Positions 8,276 through 17,410 of a stretch of DNA of 64,000 bases are shown in pieces; position 1 is the first letter of the stretch, and every line of letters begins with the position of its first letter. This DNA comes from Johnsonella sp. Lineage in GTDB: Bacteria; Bacillota; Clostridia; Lachnospirales; Lachnospiraceae. Below the pieces are notes generated by a model. That model was given only the letters and a program-made list of their open reading frames with translations. It made no database searches and was not told where the DNA came from. The DNA is taken from the NCBI GenBank assembly GCA_030529445.1, contig JAUMWW010000009.1, forward strand, positions 33,615 to 97,614, in the 5' to 3' direction. A program made the translations under genes and the position numbers.

Positions 8276-8786
8276 GTGTTTCCTCCTTTTTATCTTTGAT
8301 GATTTTGGACATATGCTTCAGATCTTCCCATAAATTTAAAACCGTATACCACATCATGAAGCAGCCCGAAAGAGGAATACAGGCAAAAAAGTATGCCTGA
8401 GGGATATTCATGGAGGGTGAAAGCCTTGTCAGTCCCATCCTAGTGAAATGATAACCGTATCTGATCAATATGTAAAAAAAGACGATTCCGGACAGATCTC
8501 CCAAGATATCCAATAAACAATTTATTTTTTTAAATCTTTCAGGAATAAATTCCAATACATAGTGCTTTCTGTAGCGCACGGCGATTGCGCTGCCAAAAAA
8601 TACCGCCCATACGAAAAACACGACGCTCAGGTCATTTGACCAGACCATGGGCAGCTTCAGTATATTTCTCCCCGCCACCTGCAAAGAAATAATCATGACA
8701 AAAACAGCTACCGAAATTCCGCCGATCGCCTTACAAATCATCTCAATGATATCGGAAAGCTTTTTTATGCCCTTAGACAGTTCCAT
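8268..8786 (-). CDS. TRAP transporter small permease subunit, DctQ type
   Basis: The 172-residue protein has four predicted membrane helices and the family pattern around VWSNDLSVVFFVWAVFFGSA in the second and third helices, ending in a lysine-rich tail. It is required for assembly of the large subunit. GAAAGGA precedes the ATG. It lies between the binding protein gene (43-base gap) and dctM (8-base overlap), the usual TRAP order. Confidence 0.9.
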   Translation of the reverse strand: MELSKGIKKLSDIIEMICKAIGGISVAVFVMIISLQVAGRNILKLPMVWSNDLSVVFFVWAVFFGSAIAVRYRKHYVLEFIPERFKKINCLLDILGDLSGIVFFYILIRYGYHFTRMGLTRLSPSMNIPQAYFFACIPLSGCFMMWYTVLNLWEDLKHMSKIIKDKKEETHG

Positions 8787-8829
8787 TCTTTTTCCTTTCT
8801 ATCAACCTTGATGCCCCTAAAACCCATCT

Positions 8830-9918
8830 CTACTTCTTAATCTGTGTCTGCACGAGCTCAAGCAGATCCTCTCCCTTGCAGCCCTTTGCTATCTCCGGAT
8901 AAAGCGGCTCTACCGCAGCCTTAAACTCCCCTCTGTCGGGTTTTGCTATCTTTACTCCGTTTTCCTTCTCCAGCTTTCCAAGCAGGGTATCATCCGCATC
9001 ATCAGCAATCTTGGTTCCGAGTTCAGCCGCTTCCTTGGAAACCTCGAAAAGCAGGGTCTGGAATTCTGCCGGAAGCTTATTCCATGTCAGCTCGCTGCAG
9101 GTAATATGGGAAGGGGTAAACTGATGTGCCGTCATCACATGGTAAGGTGCAACCTCATACAATGCATTGGCATTATATGCCGCAAGCGTACACTCGAATG
9201 CGCCCACCGTATTGGTCTGCACGCCGGAGTAAATATCATTAAAGCTCATCGAGGTCGGAATCGCGCCGAGCGTAGACCATACCAGAGATTCCGTTGCGGA
9301 AGAAGTAACCCTCATCTTCATATTTTTGAGATCCGCAAGCTTGGTAACCTCTACGCTGGTATGAAGATCTCTCTGTCCTCCGTTGGAAAGACCGAGGAGC
9401 TTCAGACCGAGTCCGTTCTCATCATATTTGCCCTGAATATACTTAAATACTTCCCCGTCCTGAAGCAAAATGCTCTCGAACTGTTCTCTGTTTTCAAAGA
9501 GGTAAGGCATCGCAAGAATTTGGTACTGCGATACGAAGGGAGCCGCATTCTGCGTTCCTCCTATTACAATATCCAGAGTACCCAGCCTCATATCATCTAT
9601 TGTGGTTTCATCATTGCCCAGCTGTCCTCCCGGAGCAACCGTAACCTCAATCGCTCCTCCCGAACGGGTATTGAGCTCCTTTGCCATAAAATCCGCCATC
9701 TGAACCCAGGAATGATCTCCCGAAACAACGGTTGCGATTTTAAGCTGATACTGTCCCTTTGCCTGCTGCTCTGCCTGAGCGCTCGTCTCTCCCGCCGCAC
9801 TCGTCTGTGCCGCAGAATCCGCCGCGCTCGTCTGTGCCGCCTTCTCCTGCTTTGCGCAGCCTGCCGCTGCAAAGAGCATCGCCGCCGCCATTGTCATAAA
9901 TAATGCTTTCTTTATCAT
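8830..9918 (-). CDS. TRAP transporter solute-binding lipoprotein, DctP type
   Basis: The 362-residue extracytoplasmic binding protein begins with a signal peptide and lipobox (AAAGC), then an Ala/Ser/Gln-rich spacer. The DctP domain follows, with GGTQNAAPFVSQYQILAMPYLF and a ligand-pocket arginine region (KMRVTSSATES). TRAP binding proteins usually hold a carboxylate through this arginine, so an organic acid ligand is likely but unidentified. The ATG at 9918 is preceded by AGGAGG; an upstream ATG 18 codons earlier is not. The co-transcribed UroD-like and EamA genes may hint at an unusual substrate. Confidence 0.9.
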   Translation of the reverse strand: MIKKALFMTMAAAMLFAAAGCAKQEKAAQTSAADSAAQTSAAGETSAQAEQQAKGQYQLKIATVVSGDHSWVQMADFMAKELNTRSGGAIEVTVAPGGQLGNDETTIDDMRLGTLDIVIGGTQNAAPFVSQYQILAMPYLFENREQFESILLQDGEVFKYIQGKYDENGLGLKLLGLSNGGQRDLHTSVEVTKLADLKNMKMRVTSSATESLVWSTLGAIPTSMSFNDIYSGVQTNTVGAFECTLAAYNANALYEVAPYHVMTAHQFTPSHITCSELTWNKLPAEFQTLLFEVSKEAAELGTKIADDADDTLLGKLEKENGVKIAKPDRGEFKAAVEPLYPEIAKGCKGEDLLELVQTQIKK

Positions 9919-9973
9919 ACTTTCTTCCTCCTGTTTTTTATTCTTCAATGCGCCGCTAAAGCGGAGCATCAAA

Positions 9974-10825
9974 TTATTTTTTTTGTTTTGTTATAAAAAG
10001 AAGCAATGCCGCCGAAAGAATCAGCGCGCCTCCCGCCAGAGTCCTGAACCCTATCCTCTCCTGCAGAAAGATAAAGCCCAAAATCGCGGAGAAAAAGATC
10101 CCCGAGTAATTGATAATGCTGATTCCGCCCGGCTCCGTCATCTTATATGCCTGCGTCAGCAGGATCTGTCCCAGTCCGGCAAAAAGCCCTATTCCCAGCA
10201 GAGCAAGCCAATCCCTCGCAGAGGGGAAAATAAAATCCCCGTATCCTATGATCAGGCTTAATATACAGGAAACCGCCGAAAAATAAAAGATAATGGTTGC
10301 ATTGTTTTCTTTTCCTTTGAGCGAGCTGATAACCACATAGGCTCCTCCGGCTCCCGCGGCGGACAAAATCGCAATAAATGCCGGAAATGCCTCCATATTA
10401 AAGCTCGGATTGATAATCAGCACCGCTCCGCAGAATGCTCCGATCAGGGCAATGATCTTCGTCCTGTCCAGCCTGTTTTTTAAAAACAGCGCCGAAAAGA
10501 TAATGACGAAGAAGGGGGAACTCCTGTGCAGCAGGCTCGCATCCGTGATGTTCATATTTCTCGTGGCATAAAAATATCCTGCCACGCCGATATAGCCGAA
10601 TACGGATCTTGCCAGCAATGCGGGTCTGTTCTCCTTCTTTCCCAGAAAAAGTGCTTTCCCTTTGAGGATCAATGCCGCGCTGACTGCCAGAGTGATCAGG
10701 TTCCTGAAAAAGATCTGCTCCATCGTCGGTATTCTCTTCCCGGAAATCTTTACGATAAGCTGCATCAGGCTGAAGCTGAATGTAGAAAGCAGCATCAGAA
10801 TGATCGCCTTTCTTTTATTGCTCAT
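9974..10825 (-). CDS. EamA-type drug/metabolite transporter (DMT superfamily)
   Basis: The 283-residue protein has about ten membrane helices in two EamA repeats (about residues 5-135 and 150-280). Members export or exchange amino acids, nucleobases or other small metabolites. The start overlaps the end of the UroD-like gene by 11 bases, and the stop lies 55 bases before dctP, so it belongs to the TRAP operon. The substrate is not evident. Its presence beside a TRAP importer suggests import and export of related compounds, which is inference. Confidence 0.85.
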   Translation of the reverse strand: MSNKRKAIILMLLSTFSFSLMQLIVKISGKRIPTMEQIFFRNLITLAVSAALILKGKALFLGKKENRPALLARSVFGYIGVAGYFYATRNMNITDASLLHRSSPFFVIIFSALFLKNRLDRTKIIALIGAFCGAVLIINPSFNMEAFPAFIAILSAAGAGGAYVVISSLKGKENNATIIFYFSAVSCILSLIIGYGDFIFPSARDWLALLGIGLFAGLGQILLTQAYKMTEPGGISIINYSGIFFSAILGFIFLQERIGFRTLAGGALILSAALLLFITKQKK

Positions 10826-11837
10826 TCTCCACCGCCATTCTGACCGCTCTCAACATCTCCTCCGGCGATCTCGGATCCGCCACACAGCCCGGCGCTACGA
10901 TGAGCTTCTTTCCTCCTGCCGCCTGAATCGCCTCTCGGATATGCTCCTTTATTCTTTCCGGAGTCATTCCCTCCGATGACATAATGCTGTCATATTTCAG
11001 TGCCGTTCCGACAATAGAAGGACCTTCCTTCAAGCCTCCCATAAATATTTTTTCAGTTTTTTTGCGCGCATTTTCAAAATCCGGTTCGGTCTGCCTGTCA
11101 TGCCAGTTCAAAATGGGAATCGGATATTTCTCCAGGGTATCGAACATAATATTCCTGCCGTGAATATGCACGACATTGAACCATGTTTTTTGCTGATAGG
11201 AGGCAATGACCCGTAAATCATAAGGCGCGCAAAATTCGGCATATAAGCCATCATTGAGCAAATCGTAATTGGCAAGCTGCGTTGCAAAGAAAAATCCGCT
11301 CACGCCCGCTTCTATATTGGCTTTTACGAAGTCTATCGTCGTCTGTGTAATGATTTCAAGCGCATAGTGAACCTTCTTGGGGTGCTCCAGCATATCGGAA
11401 AGCAGCCTGTTTCCCGCCAGCTTTCTCAGGGTCGTTGCCGGGCTGAAAATCGTCTGCATATAGGGCGTATTCGGCTTTACATATCTTGCCATCCACTGCG
11501 CAAGCTGAAGCGTCCTTCCCCAGCTTCCGTGGCAGGGCGCAAGCACCTCCAATTGCTCATACTCATCCGGGCAGCTTATCCCGGGTTCTATAATCTCGAC
11601 CTCTTTGTACTTATCGCAGAAGATCTTCAGCTTTGCTCCCCAGTCCGGCGTCGTATATGCCCCGAAAGGCATCATCTTAATGAAATCATAATCATATTTT
11701 TCATTAAATTCCGACATCGCCTCGGCAAGAGATCTCGCATCCTGATCATGCTCGGACATATGCATCCAAACGCTGACCGGAAGCCTGTCGACCTCTCTCT
11801 CCTCCATAACCGCCCGTATTCTTTCCTCTCTGTTCAT
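10815..11837 (-). CDS. UroD/MtaA-superfamily protein (uroporphyrinogen decarboxylase-like fold)
   Basis: The 340-residue protein belongs to the superfamily that includes uroporphyrinogen decarboxylase and corrinoid-dependent methyltransferases such as MtaA and CmuA. The second branch binds zinc through a His-x-Cys plus a distal Cys. Here the equivalent positions read His224-Ile-His226 and Cys318 (in APGCVADPRSPEE), so two of the three ligands look methyltransferase-like and one is changed. The ATG at 11837 has AGGAGG 10 bases upstream. It is first in an operon with an EamA permease and a TRAP transporter, which is not a haem biosynthesis context. A role in catabolism or methyl transfer is more likely, but the substrate is unknown. 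Confidence 0.8.
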   Translation of the reverse strand: MNREERIRAVMEEREVDRLPVSVWMHMSEHDQDARSLAEAMSEFNEKYDYDFIKMMPFGAYTTPDWGAKLKIFCDKYKEVEIIEPGISCPDEYEQLEVLAPCHGSWGRTLQLAQWMARYVKPNTPYMQTIFSPATTLRKLAGNRLLSDMLEHPKKVHYALEIITQTTIDFVKANIEAGVSGFFFATQLANYDLLNDGLYAEFCAPYDLRVIASYQQKTWFNVVHIHGRNIMFDTLEKYPIPILNWHDRQTEPDFENARKKTEKIFMGGLKEGPSIVGTALKYDSIMSSEGMTPERIKEHIREAIQAAGGKKLIVAPGCVADPRSPEEMLRAVRMAVENEQ

Positions 11838-11952
11838 CCTTTTTTTCCCTCCTGCAATTATTGTAGTCCGCAAAAAAACTTGATCTTTATTCCAAAAATA
11901 TATACAATTCTTTTAACAGCGATGATGCATAATTAATTCGGGAGAATCCAAT

Positions 11953-12684
11953 ATGAAAAAACATCAAAACTTTAAGCCGAGCTATATGAAAATACAGGAT
12001 TACATCCTCTATAAGATAGAAAACGGAGAATATCCCGTCGGCAGCAAGATTCCCTCGGAAACCGAGCTTGCCGATATGTTTTCCGTATCCAGAATCACCG
12101 CAAATAAGGCAATTAAAGAGCTCTCCGTCATGGGGCTTCTCGAGCGGACCAGAGGGCTGGGAACCTTCGTCAAGGAATATTCCGAATCGAAAATCAATTC
12201 CAAAGCTTTCGTATCCGCGCTGAAACTGGATCTGCATGTGAAAAGAGAGCATCGACTTCTCCAGTTTAAACTGATAAAACCCTATCCCGAGCTTATGGAA
12301 AGCTTCGAGATTAAAGAGGAGGAAAGCTTCTATGAAATTATACTGGCAAACAATAATCCCTCAGGAATGGAATCCATAGATTACTGCTATATTCCCTGCC
12401 GTATCGTTCCGGATATTCTGCCCAATCTGGACTCTCTTTGCAACCATTTTATCTTTGATTTTCTAAAAGGGCAACCCATAAATCCCCCGAAATATTTGAA
12501 AATCTTCATCAATATTCCCCGGTATCACTTCCTTCAAAGCGCTCAGAGCTTTCTTGAAACGGAGGATCCGGTGAATATTTGGAAAACCAATGTCTATGAT
12601 CAAAACATGAAGATTCTGTCCAGTATTTTTACCGCATGCCCGGATTCCCGAACCGAAGTTCCTCTCTTTACCTTTTTGCTCTAG
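11953..12684 (+). CDS. GntR-family regulator, HutC/UTRA subfamily
   Basis: The 243-residue protein has an N-terminal winged helix-turn-helix (about residues 10-75, with GSKIPSETELADMFSVSR and GLGTFV) and a UTRA ligand-binding domain (about 95-235). It is transcribed away from the UroD-TRAP operon across 115 bases, the usual layout for a local repressor of that operon. No operator could be identified with confidence in the gap. The inducer is expected to be a small molecule related to the TRAP substrate, which is inference. Confidence 0.88.
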   Translation: MKKHQNFKPSYMKIQDYILYKIENGEYPVGSKIPSETELADMFSVSRITANKAIKELSVMGLLERTRGLGTFVKEYSESKINSKAFVSALKLDLHVKREHRLLQFKLIKPYPELMESFEIKEEESFYEIILANNNPSGMESIDYCYIPCRIVPDILPNLDSLCNHFIFDFLKGQPINPPKYLKIFINIPRYHFLQSAQSFLETEDPVNIWKTNVYDQNMKILSSIFTACPDSRTEVPLFTFLL

Positions 12685-12748
12685 CCCATTTTACCCTAAG
12701 CACTTTTTCCTCTTCCCAAGTGGGCTCCCCGCTATTTACACAAAAGCC

Positions 12749-12807
12749 TCCTTATCGAAAAAGGCAGGATGCAATATGCTTTCTCCTCGGCTCTTCTTCG
12801 ATAAGGA
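12749..12807. repeat. Imperfect inverted repeat after the GntR gene
   Basis: TCCTTATCGAA (12749-12759) pairs with TTCGATAAGGA (12797-12807) across a 37-base loop. It lies in the convergent gap between the GntR gene and the CyuA-type gene. It could end transcription weakly on either strand, but there is no clear T run. Confidence 0.35.
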
Positions 12808-12891
12808 AGCCCTTCTTGCAGGCAAATATATGTATCTTCCTCTGAAAATCCCCGCGTAAAAGAAAAGCAGGTTCCTTCTCTTTCCGGCTTC

Positions 12892-14193
12892 TTAAATATC
12901 GAGCATAATCTTCAATATTTCCTTATCCGTTTCTCTCATCCCTTCTCTTCCCAGTCTTCCTACGCTGGCAATCATGTTTTCCACGCCTTTTTTAACGATT
13001 CCGTCTCCACCTACAAACTGCTGTCCTCTGCAGTACATCTCATAGCCCAGGATTCCGTTCTCAACCGCAAGACCTATCTTTGCGGCGCAGGAAGCCTTCG
13101 CTCCGTCGCAGATTATCCCCGAGGCTATCGCCAGACCGTTTACCAGAGTATGGGCGATCTCCTTGAAGCCTCCGCCTTTCAGATACGCTATGCCGCAGCC
13201 CGCCGCAACACCCGCGTTAACGACTCCGCAGTATGCGCTGAGTCTTCCGATCGGCGTCTTCTGATGTATTGCAAGCAGATTGGAAAGCGCAAGCGCCCTG
13301 TACATCTTATCCTTTTCAACTCCCATCTCTCTTGCATACACGACAACCGGAACGGAAACCGTTATCCCCTGATTTCCGCTTCCCGAATTGATAATTACGG
13401 GAAGCTCGCAGCCGTTCATTCTCGCATCGCTCCCCGCCGCAGCCATGGCTCTCGCCTTCAGCTTCCTTGCGGCATCTCCCTCCTTTTCCAAAATCTCTTT
13501 ATTGGCGGAAAGAAGCACGCTGCCTATGTTTGCCCCATAATCATTTTTCAGTCCCTCTTCGGCAATCGCCATATTATACTCGATCTGCCGTTCCAAAAGC
13601 TCCTCGATATCTTCTATTTCTACGGAATCGACAAAGTCCAGAATTTTCTCCACGCTCAAGAAGGATCTGTCCGTAAAATTATTCGGCTTATCCTCTCCCG
13701 TCTCCTTGGAGAGCAAAACCTCATCCCCCTTCATCACCAAAACGATATTCGTATGATTGTCCACAATTCTTACTTTTGCGTGATTTCCGTCCTTATACAC
13801 CGTGATGACGATATCAAAAATAAAATCCGAGTCGGCAAGATCAACCTTGATCTTTGCCTTATCCAGATAGGCTTTGATTTCTTCTATCTTCTCCGGAGAG
13901 ACCTTTGAGATCACTTCCAGCTTTTTATTCGCGTCTCCCGCTATGATTCCGGCGGCAACGGCGGCATAAATTCCTCTCATATGCCCTGTATTCGGCACGA
14001 CCACGCTCTTTACGTTTTTGATGATATTGCCGCTTGCCTCGAGCAAAACCTTATCCGGCACGGCTCCCAATACTTCTCTCGCCTTTGCCGCCGCATATGC
14101 GATGGCGATGGGCTCAGTGCAGCCCATTGCGGGAAGCAGCTCTTCTTTTAAAATACTGATACATTTTTGATACACCTCATCCGTACGAACCAT
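12892..14193 (-). CDS. CyuA/UPF0597-type L-cysteine desulfidase or L-serine deaminase-like iron-sulfur enzyme
   Basis: The 433-residue protein matches the YhaM/CyuA family of oxygen-sensitive iron-sulfur enzymes. Members break L-cysteine to pyruvate, ammonia and sulfide, and are related to the serine dehydratase alpha chain. Seen are LPAMGCTEPIAIAYAAAKA (Cys25 as a cluster ligand candidate), the NSGSGNQG loop and a run of conserved C-terminal cysteines (AYCGVVNAGVAAGCGIAYL, IICDGAKASCAAK). Length is normal for the family. It is transcribed alone from a perfect promoter at 14259-14287. The exact substrate, cysteine or serine, cannot be settled by sequence. Confidence 0.82.
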   Translation of the reverse strand: MVRTDEVYQKCISILKEELLPAMGCTEPIAIAYAAAKAREVLGAVPDKVLLEASGNIIKNVKSVVVPNTGHMRGIYAAVAAGIIAGDANKKLEVISKVSPEKIEEIKAYLDKAKIKVDLADSDFIFDIVITVYKDGNHAKVRIVDNHTNIVLVMKGDEVLLSKETGEDKPNNFTDRSFLSVEKILDFVDSVEIEDIEELLERQIEYNMAIAEEGLKNDYGANIGSVLLSANKEILEKEGDAARKLKARAMAAAGSDARMNGCELPVIINSGSGNQGITVSVPVVVYAREMGVEKDKMYRALALSNLLAIHQKTPIGRLSAYCGVVNAGVAAGCGIAYLKGGGFKEIAHTLVNGLAIASGIICDGAKASCAAKIGLAVENGILGYEMYCRGQQFVGGDGIVKKGVENMIASVGRLGREGMRETDKEILKIMLDI

Positions 14194-14258
14194 AGATATC
14201 TCTCCCCTTAATTAAAGCATAATGTATGAAGCTCTCTTCAATAAAATCCTTATCTTGA

Positions 14259-14287
14259 ATTATATATACATATTTATATTGTGTCAA
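14259..14287 (-). promoter_or_regulatory. Perfect consensus sigma-A promoter of the CyuA-type gene
   Basis: On the minus strand TTGACA (14287-14282) is followed after exactly 17 bases by TATAAT (14264-14259). It lies about 65 bases upstream of the start codon at 14193. Confidence 0.8.
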
Positions 14288-14360
14288 TCATTCTCAAGAG
14301 GTATCATTATCTTTTTCTCAATTTATTTTTCTCTCAAAAAGTTCTTTTCCTGAAAAACTC

Positions 14361-14633
14361 TTATTTCATCAGTTTTTTTAAAAGATCCGTGATTTCTTCG
14401 ATCTTCTTTTCCCTTTCCCAGGGCTCTCCTTTTGCGGCGGCATCCATAATACAGTTTTGCATATGAGCCGCTATTACGGCTTGATTTGCTTTATTAAGCA
14501 GTGCCGAGGCGGCAAGAAGCTGGTTGGAAATATCAATACAGTATCTGTCCTCCTCCACCATCTTGATAATTCCCTCGATCTGCCCTCTTGCGGTCTTTAA
14601 TCGGCGAAGGACCTCTCCTCTGTCCGCCTTCAT
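14361..14633 (-). CDS. csoR: CsoR-type copper-sensing repressor
   Basis: The 90-residue all-helical protein matches the CsoR/RcnR family. All three copper(I) ligands of true CsoR are present: Cys32, His57 and Cys61 (in RYC and AHMQNC). Its start overlaps the copA stop in TAATG, so the two are translationally coupled and share the copper-regulated transcript. It is expected to bind the operator-like palindrome at 17362-17377 in front of copA and release it when loaded with copper. That makes it an autoregulated operon. The formaldehyde and persulfide sensors of the family use other ligand sets. Confidence 0.92.
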   Translation of the reverse strand: MKADRGEVLRRLKTARGQIEGIIKMVEEDRYCIDISNQLLAASALLNKANQAVIAAHMQNCIMDAAAKGEPWEREKKIEEITDLLKKLMK

Positions 14634-14836
14634 TATTCCACCTCATATCCCGCCGCAGCGATCGCAGACCTTATCTTTTCGAGGCTCCCCTTTTCTTCGT
14701 ACTCGACATGCACCAAGCCCTTCTCATAATCCGCATTTACGGATTTAACACCCTCTATTGCATTGACCGCCTTCTCTACGCTTGCCTTGCAATGCGGACA
14801 CATCATTCCCCCTACCTTAAGCTCTGTTTTCAACAT
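14633..14836 (-). other. Candidate internal in-frame start giving a free CopZ-like copper chaperone
   Basis: Inside copA, the ATG at 14836 (Met810) is preceded by AGGAGG (14845-14850) with an 8-base spacer, an ideal ribosome site. Initiation there would make a 67-residue protein starting [16 protein letters not shown], the size and motif of a standalone CopZ chaperone. The site is in the same frame as the pump, so both the fused pump and the free chaperone could be made. Alternatively it is a relic of a once separate copZ whose upstream stop was lost. I infer the dual product; the motif and the site are seen. Confidence 0.55.
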
Positions 14837-17263
14837 ATGATTTTCCTCCTGAATAATATTTTTCGTATTTTCTTCTTCATTTGAAACCTTCATCATTCCT
14901 CCCAAATCAGGAATCACTCCTTCATAATCTCCCCCTATTTTCTTCTTTTTCTTAAAGGGAGAACGAAAGCCCTTCAGCCTGAGCGCATTGCCCACGACAC
15001 ATACGCTGCTCATGCTCATCGCCGCCGCCGCAAACATCGGGCTGAGCTTCCAATGCAGACTTGAATAGAACAAACCTGCCGCCAAGGGAATCCCTATCGT
15101 ATTATAGAAAAATGCCCAGAATAAATTCTGCTTGATCGTCCGGATCACCGCCTTGCTCAGATCTATCGCCGCGACCACATCTTTCAGGCTGCTATGCATC
15201 AATACAATATCCGCAGATTCGATTGCGATATCGGTACCGGCTCCTATCGCAATCCCGACATCCGCTCTTGCCAGAGCCGGCGCGTCGTTGATTCCGTCTC
15301 CCACCATCGCAACCTTTCTTCCTTTTTCCATCAGCTCCCTGATTTTGCTCTCCTTATCGGCAGGGAGCACTTCCGCGATAAATTCTTCGATCTTTGCCTC
15401 TTTTGCGATTGCCTCCGCCGTTTTCTTATGATCTCCCGTCAGCAGAATAACCCGAAGCACTCTGTTTTTCATCGCCTCAACCGCACCGATGCTGTCCTCT
15501 TTGATCGGATCGGCAACGGCGATCAGACCGAGAAAGTGAAGCTTCTTTTCCTCTTCCTCCGCAAAATACATCGAGGTCATTCCCTCTGCCGAAAGCCTCT
15601 CTCCCTCTTCCTTTAATGCCGCAAAATCGATCTCGGGAAGCAGAAAATCCTTTGCCAGTTCCTCCATAAAAAGCGCATTTCCCGCATATATTCTTGACTT
15701 TCCGATCAATGCGCCGATTCCTCTTCCCGGCTTGGCAATGAAGTCCTCTGCGGGAAGCATTTCCAGATCCAGTGCTTTTGCCGCTCTTACAATCGGCTCG
15801 GCAAGCGGGTGCTCCGAAGCATTTTCCAAGGAAGCCGCCTTCTGCAAAAGATCATCTTCGCTCATCCCTTCCGGAACAAAAATTTTCTTAAGCAGAGGCT
15901 TCCCCTCGGTGACCGTCCCGGTTTTATCCAGCACCACCGTATCGATGGTATGGCTGATTTCCAAAGCTTCCGCGGATTTAATCAGGATTCCCTGCTCCGC
16001 TCCCTTCCCCGTTCCCACCATGATGGCAACCGGAGTCGCCAGTCCCAGAGCACAGGGACAGGAGATGACGAGCACCGAAATCCCGAAACTGAGCGCCGCT
16101 CCCGGACCTTCTCCCAGGAGCATCCATATCACAAAGGTCAGCAGAGCGATCAGGATGACGAAGGGCACGAAAATTCCCGAGACCTTATCCGCAATCTTGG
16201 AGATCGGCGCCTTCGAGGAAGCGGCTTCCTCCACCAGAGCGATGATTTTTGAAATCGTCGTATCTTCTCCCACATGGGTCGCTCTCATCCTGATGCTTCC
16301 GTTTTTATTGACCGTCGCTCCGGTCAGCCTGTCTCCGACGAGCTTCTCCACCGGAATACTCTCTCCCGTGATCGCGGATTCATCCACCGAAGTGCTTCCT
16401 TCCAGGAGGATTCCGTCTACCGGAATTCTCTCTCCCGGTCTGATAACAAGAATCTCGCCTATTCCGACCTCCTCCGTCGCTATTTCGACTTCCTTTCCCT
16501 CCCGGATTACAAATGCGGTCTTCGGCGAAAGATCCATCAGCTTGGTAATCGCCTCTCTCGTCCTCTCCTTGGAACGCGCCTCAAAATACTTGCCCTGGGA
16601 GATCAGTGTCAAGATCATGGCTGCCGATTCGAAATAAAGATTCATCATATAATGATGCACCAAAGTCTTATTTCCGTGACCCAGTCCGTATCCTATCACA
16701 TATATCGCGGCAACCCCGTAAATAAATGCGGCAAGAGAGCCGAGCGCAATCAGAGAATCCATATTCGGCGCACGCATAAAAAGGCTTTTGAAGCCTACGA
16801 TATAGTATTTCCTGTTGATATACATGATCGGGAGCACCAGAAGCATTTGGGTGAATGCATAGCTGAGCGCATTTTCCTCCCCCAGCAAAAAGGAAGGGCT
16901 CGGCAGCCCCAGCATGCTTCCCATACTCACATACATAAGGATAAGAAGCAGCACCCAGGAAAGCTGCAGCCTCTTCTTCATCCCGGCAAGCTCTCCTTTC
17001 TCCTCCTTCTTCCCGCTCTCTTTATTCCTCGTCTTTTGTTCCTGCTTCTTATGATGCAGGGCGGCGCTATAACCGATGTTTTCCACCGCTCGGATAATTT
17101 CTTCGCCGCTTATCTCCCCCTCCTCGTATTCCACTTTCATCGAATTGGTCAGAAGATTAACCGTACAGCTGCTCATTCCCTTCAATCCAGCAATTTCTTT
17201 TTCCACTCTGCTGCTGCAGGCGGCACAGCTCATTCCGCCGATATCATATCTTTCTTTCTTCAT
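14633..17263 (-). CDS. copA: Copper-exporting P-type ATPase with N-terminal and extra C-terminal heavy-metal domains
   Basis: This membrane pump uses ATP to expel Cu(I). The 876-residue protein has an N-terminal metal-binding domain (GMSCAAC, Cys13 and Cys16), membrane segments, the actuator motif TGES (299-302), the metal-path motif CPC (402-404), the phosphorylation motif DKTGT (446-450) and SEHPLA (483-488). The usual pump ends near residue 770 (NALRLKGF). After a lysine-rich linker comes a second metal domain (residues 810-876, GMMCPHC with Cys822 and Cys825) that resembles the free chaperone CopZ. The promoter and a CsoR operator-like site lie directly upstream, and csoR follows with a one-base overlap. 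Confidence 0.93.
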   Translation of the reverse strand: MKKERYDIGGMSCAACSSRVEKEIAGLKGMSSCTVNLLTNSMKVEYEEGEISGEEIIRAVENIGYSAALHHKKQEQKTRNKESGKKEEKGELAGMKKRLQLSWVLLLILMYVSMGSMLGLPSPSFLLGEENALSYAFTQMLLVLPIMYINRKYYIVGFKSLFMRAPNMDSLIALGSLAAFIYGVAAIYVIGYGLGHGNKTLVHHYMMNLYFESAAMILTLISQGKYFEARSKERTREAITKLMDLSPKTAFVIREGKEVEIATEEVGIGEILVIRPGERIPVDGILLEGSTSVDESAITGESIPVEKLVGDRLTGATVNKNGSIRMRATHVGEDTTISKIIALVEEAASSKAPISKIADKVSGIFVPFVILIALLTFVIWMLLGEGPGAALSFGISVLVISCPCALGLATPVAIMVGTGKGAEQGILIKSAEALEISHTIDTVVLDKTGTVTEGKPLLKKIFVPEGMSEDDLLQKAASLENASEHPLAEPIVRAAKALDLEMLPAEDFIAKPGRGIGALIGKSRIYAGNALFMEELAKDFLLPEIDFAALKEEGERLSAEGMTSMYFAEEEEKKLHFLGLIAVADPIKEDSIGAVEAMKNRVLRVILLTGDHKKTAEAIAKEAKIEEFIAEVLPADKESKIRELMEKGRKVAMVGDGINDAPALARADVGIAIGAGTDIAIESADIVLMHSSLKDVVAAIDLSKAVIRTIKQNLFWAFFYNTIGIPLAAGLFYSSLHWKLSPMFAAAAMSMSSVCVVGNALRLKGFRSPFKKKKKIGGDYEGVIPDLGGMMKVSNEEENTKNIIQEENHMLKTELKVGGMMCPHCKASVEKAVNAIEGVKSVNADYEKGLVHVEYEEKGSLEKIRSAIAAAGYEVE

Positions 17264-17361
17264 CCGAACCTCCTTTTTCCATGCCTCGGTCGGGTTCTTG
17301 GGAGGCTTTTTTCTCTCCTTTTTTACCCTTTCCCGTTTTTGCCTTCACCTGAATATCACCC

Positions 17362-17377
17362 CACCCTATGGGGGTGT
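17362..17377 (-). promoter_or_regulatory. CsoR-type copper operator overlapping the copA transcription start
   Basis: On the plus strand the site reads CACCCTATGGGGGTGT, a C-tract/G-tract dyad around TAT. It closely resembles the GC-rich palindrome bound by CsoR in other Gram-positive bacteria. It lies just downstream of the -10 element, about where transcription should begin, so a bound repressor would block it. Confidence 0.75.
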
Positions 17378-17381
17378 CTAT

Positions 17382-17410
17382 ATTTTATTTTTTTCTCCTC
17401 CTTCTGTCAA
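17382..17410 (-). promoter_or_regulatory. Promoter of the copA-csoR operon
   Basis: On the minus strand TTGACA (17410-17405) is followed after 17 bases by TAAAAT (17387-17382). The -35 hexamer overlaps the stop codon of the upstream gene (17407-17409), and the operator-like dyad lies just downstream. Confidence 0.8.

Noticed and set aside
12636..12845. Small frame after the GntR gene
   Set aside because: It overlaps the end of the regulator in another frame and has no ribosome site or family-like content.
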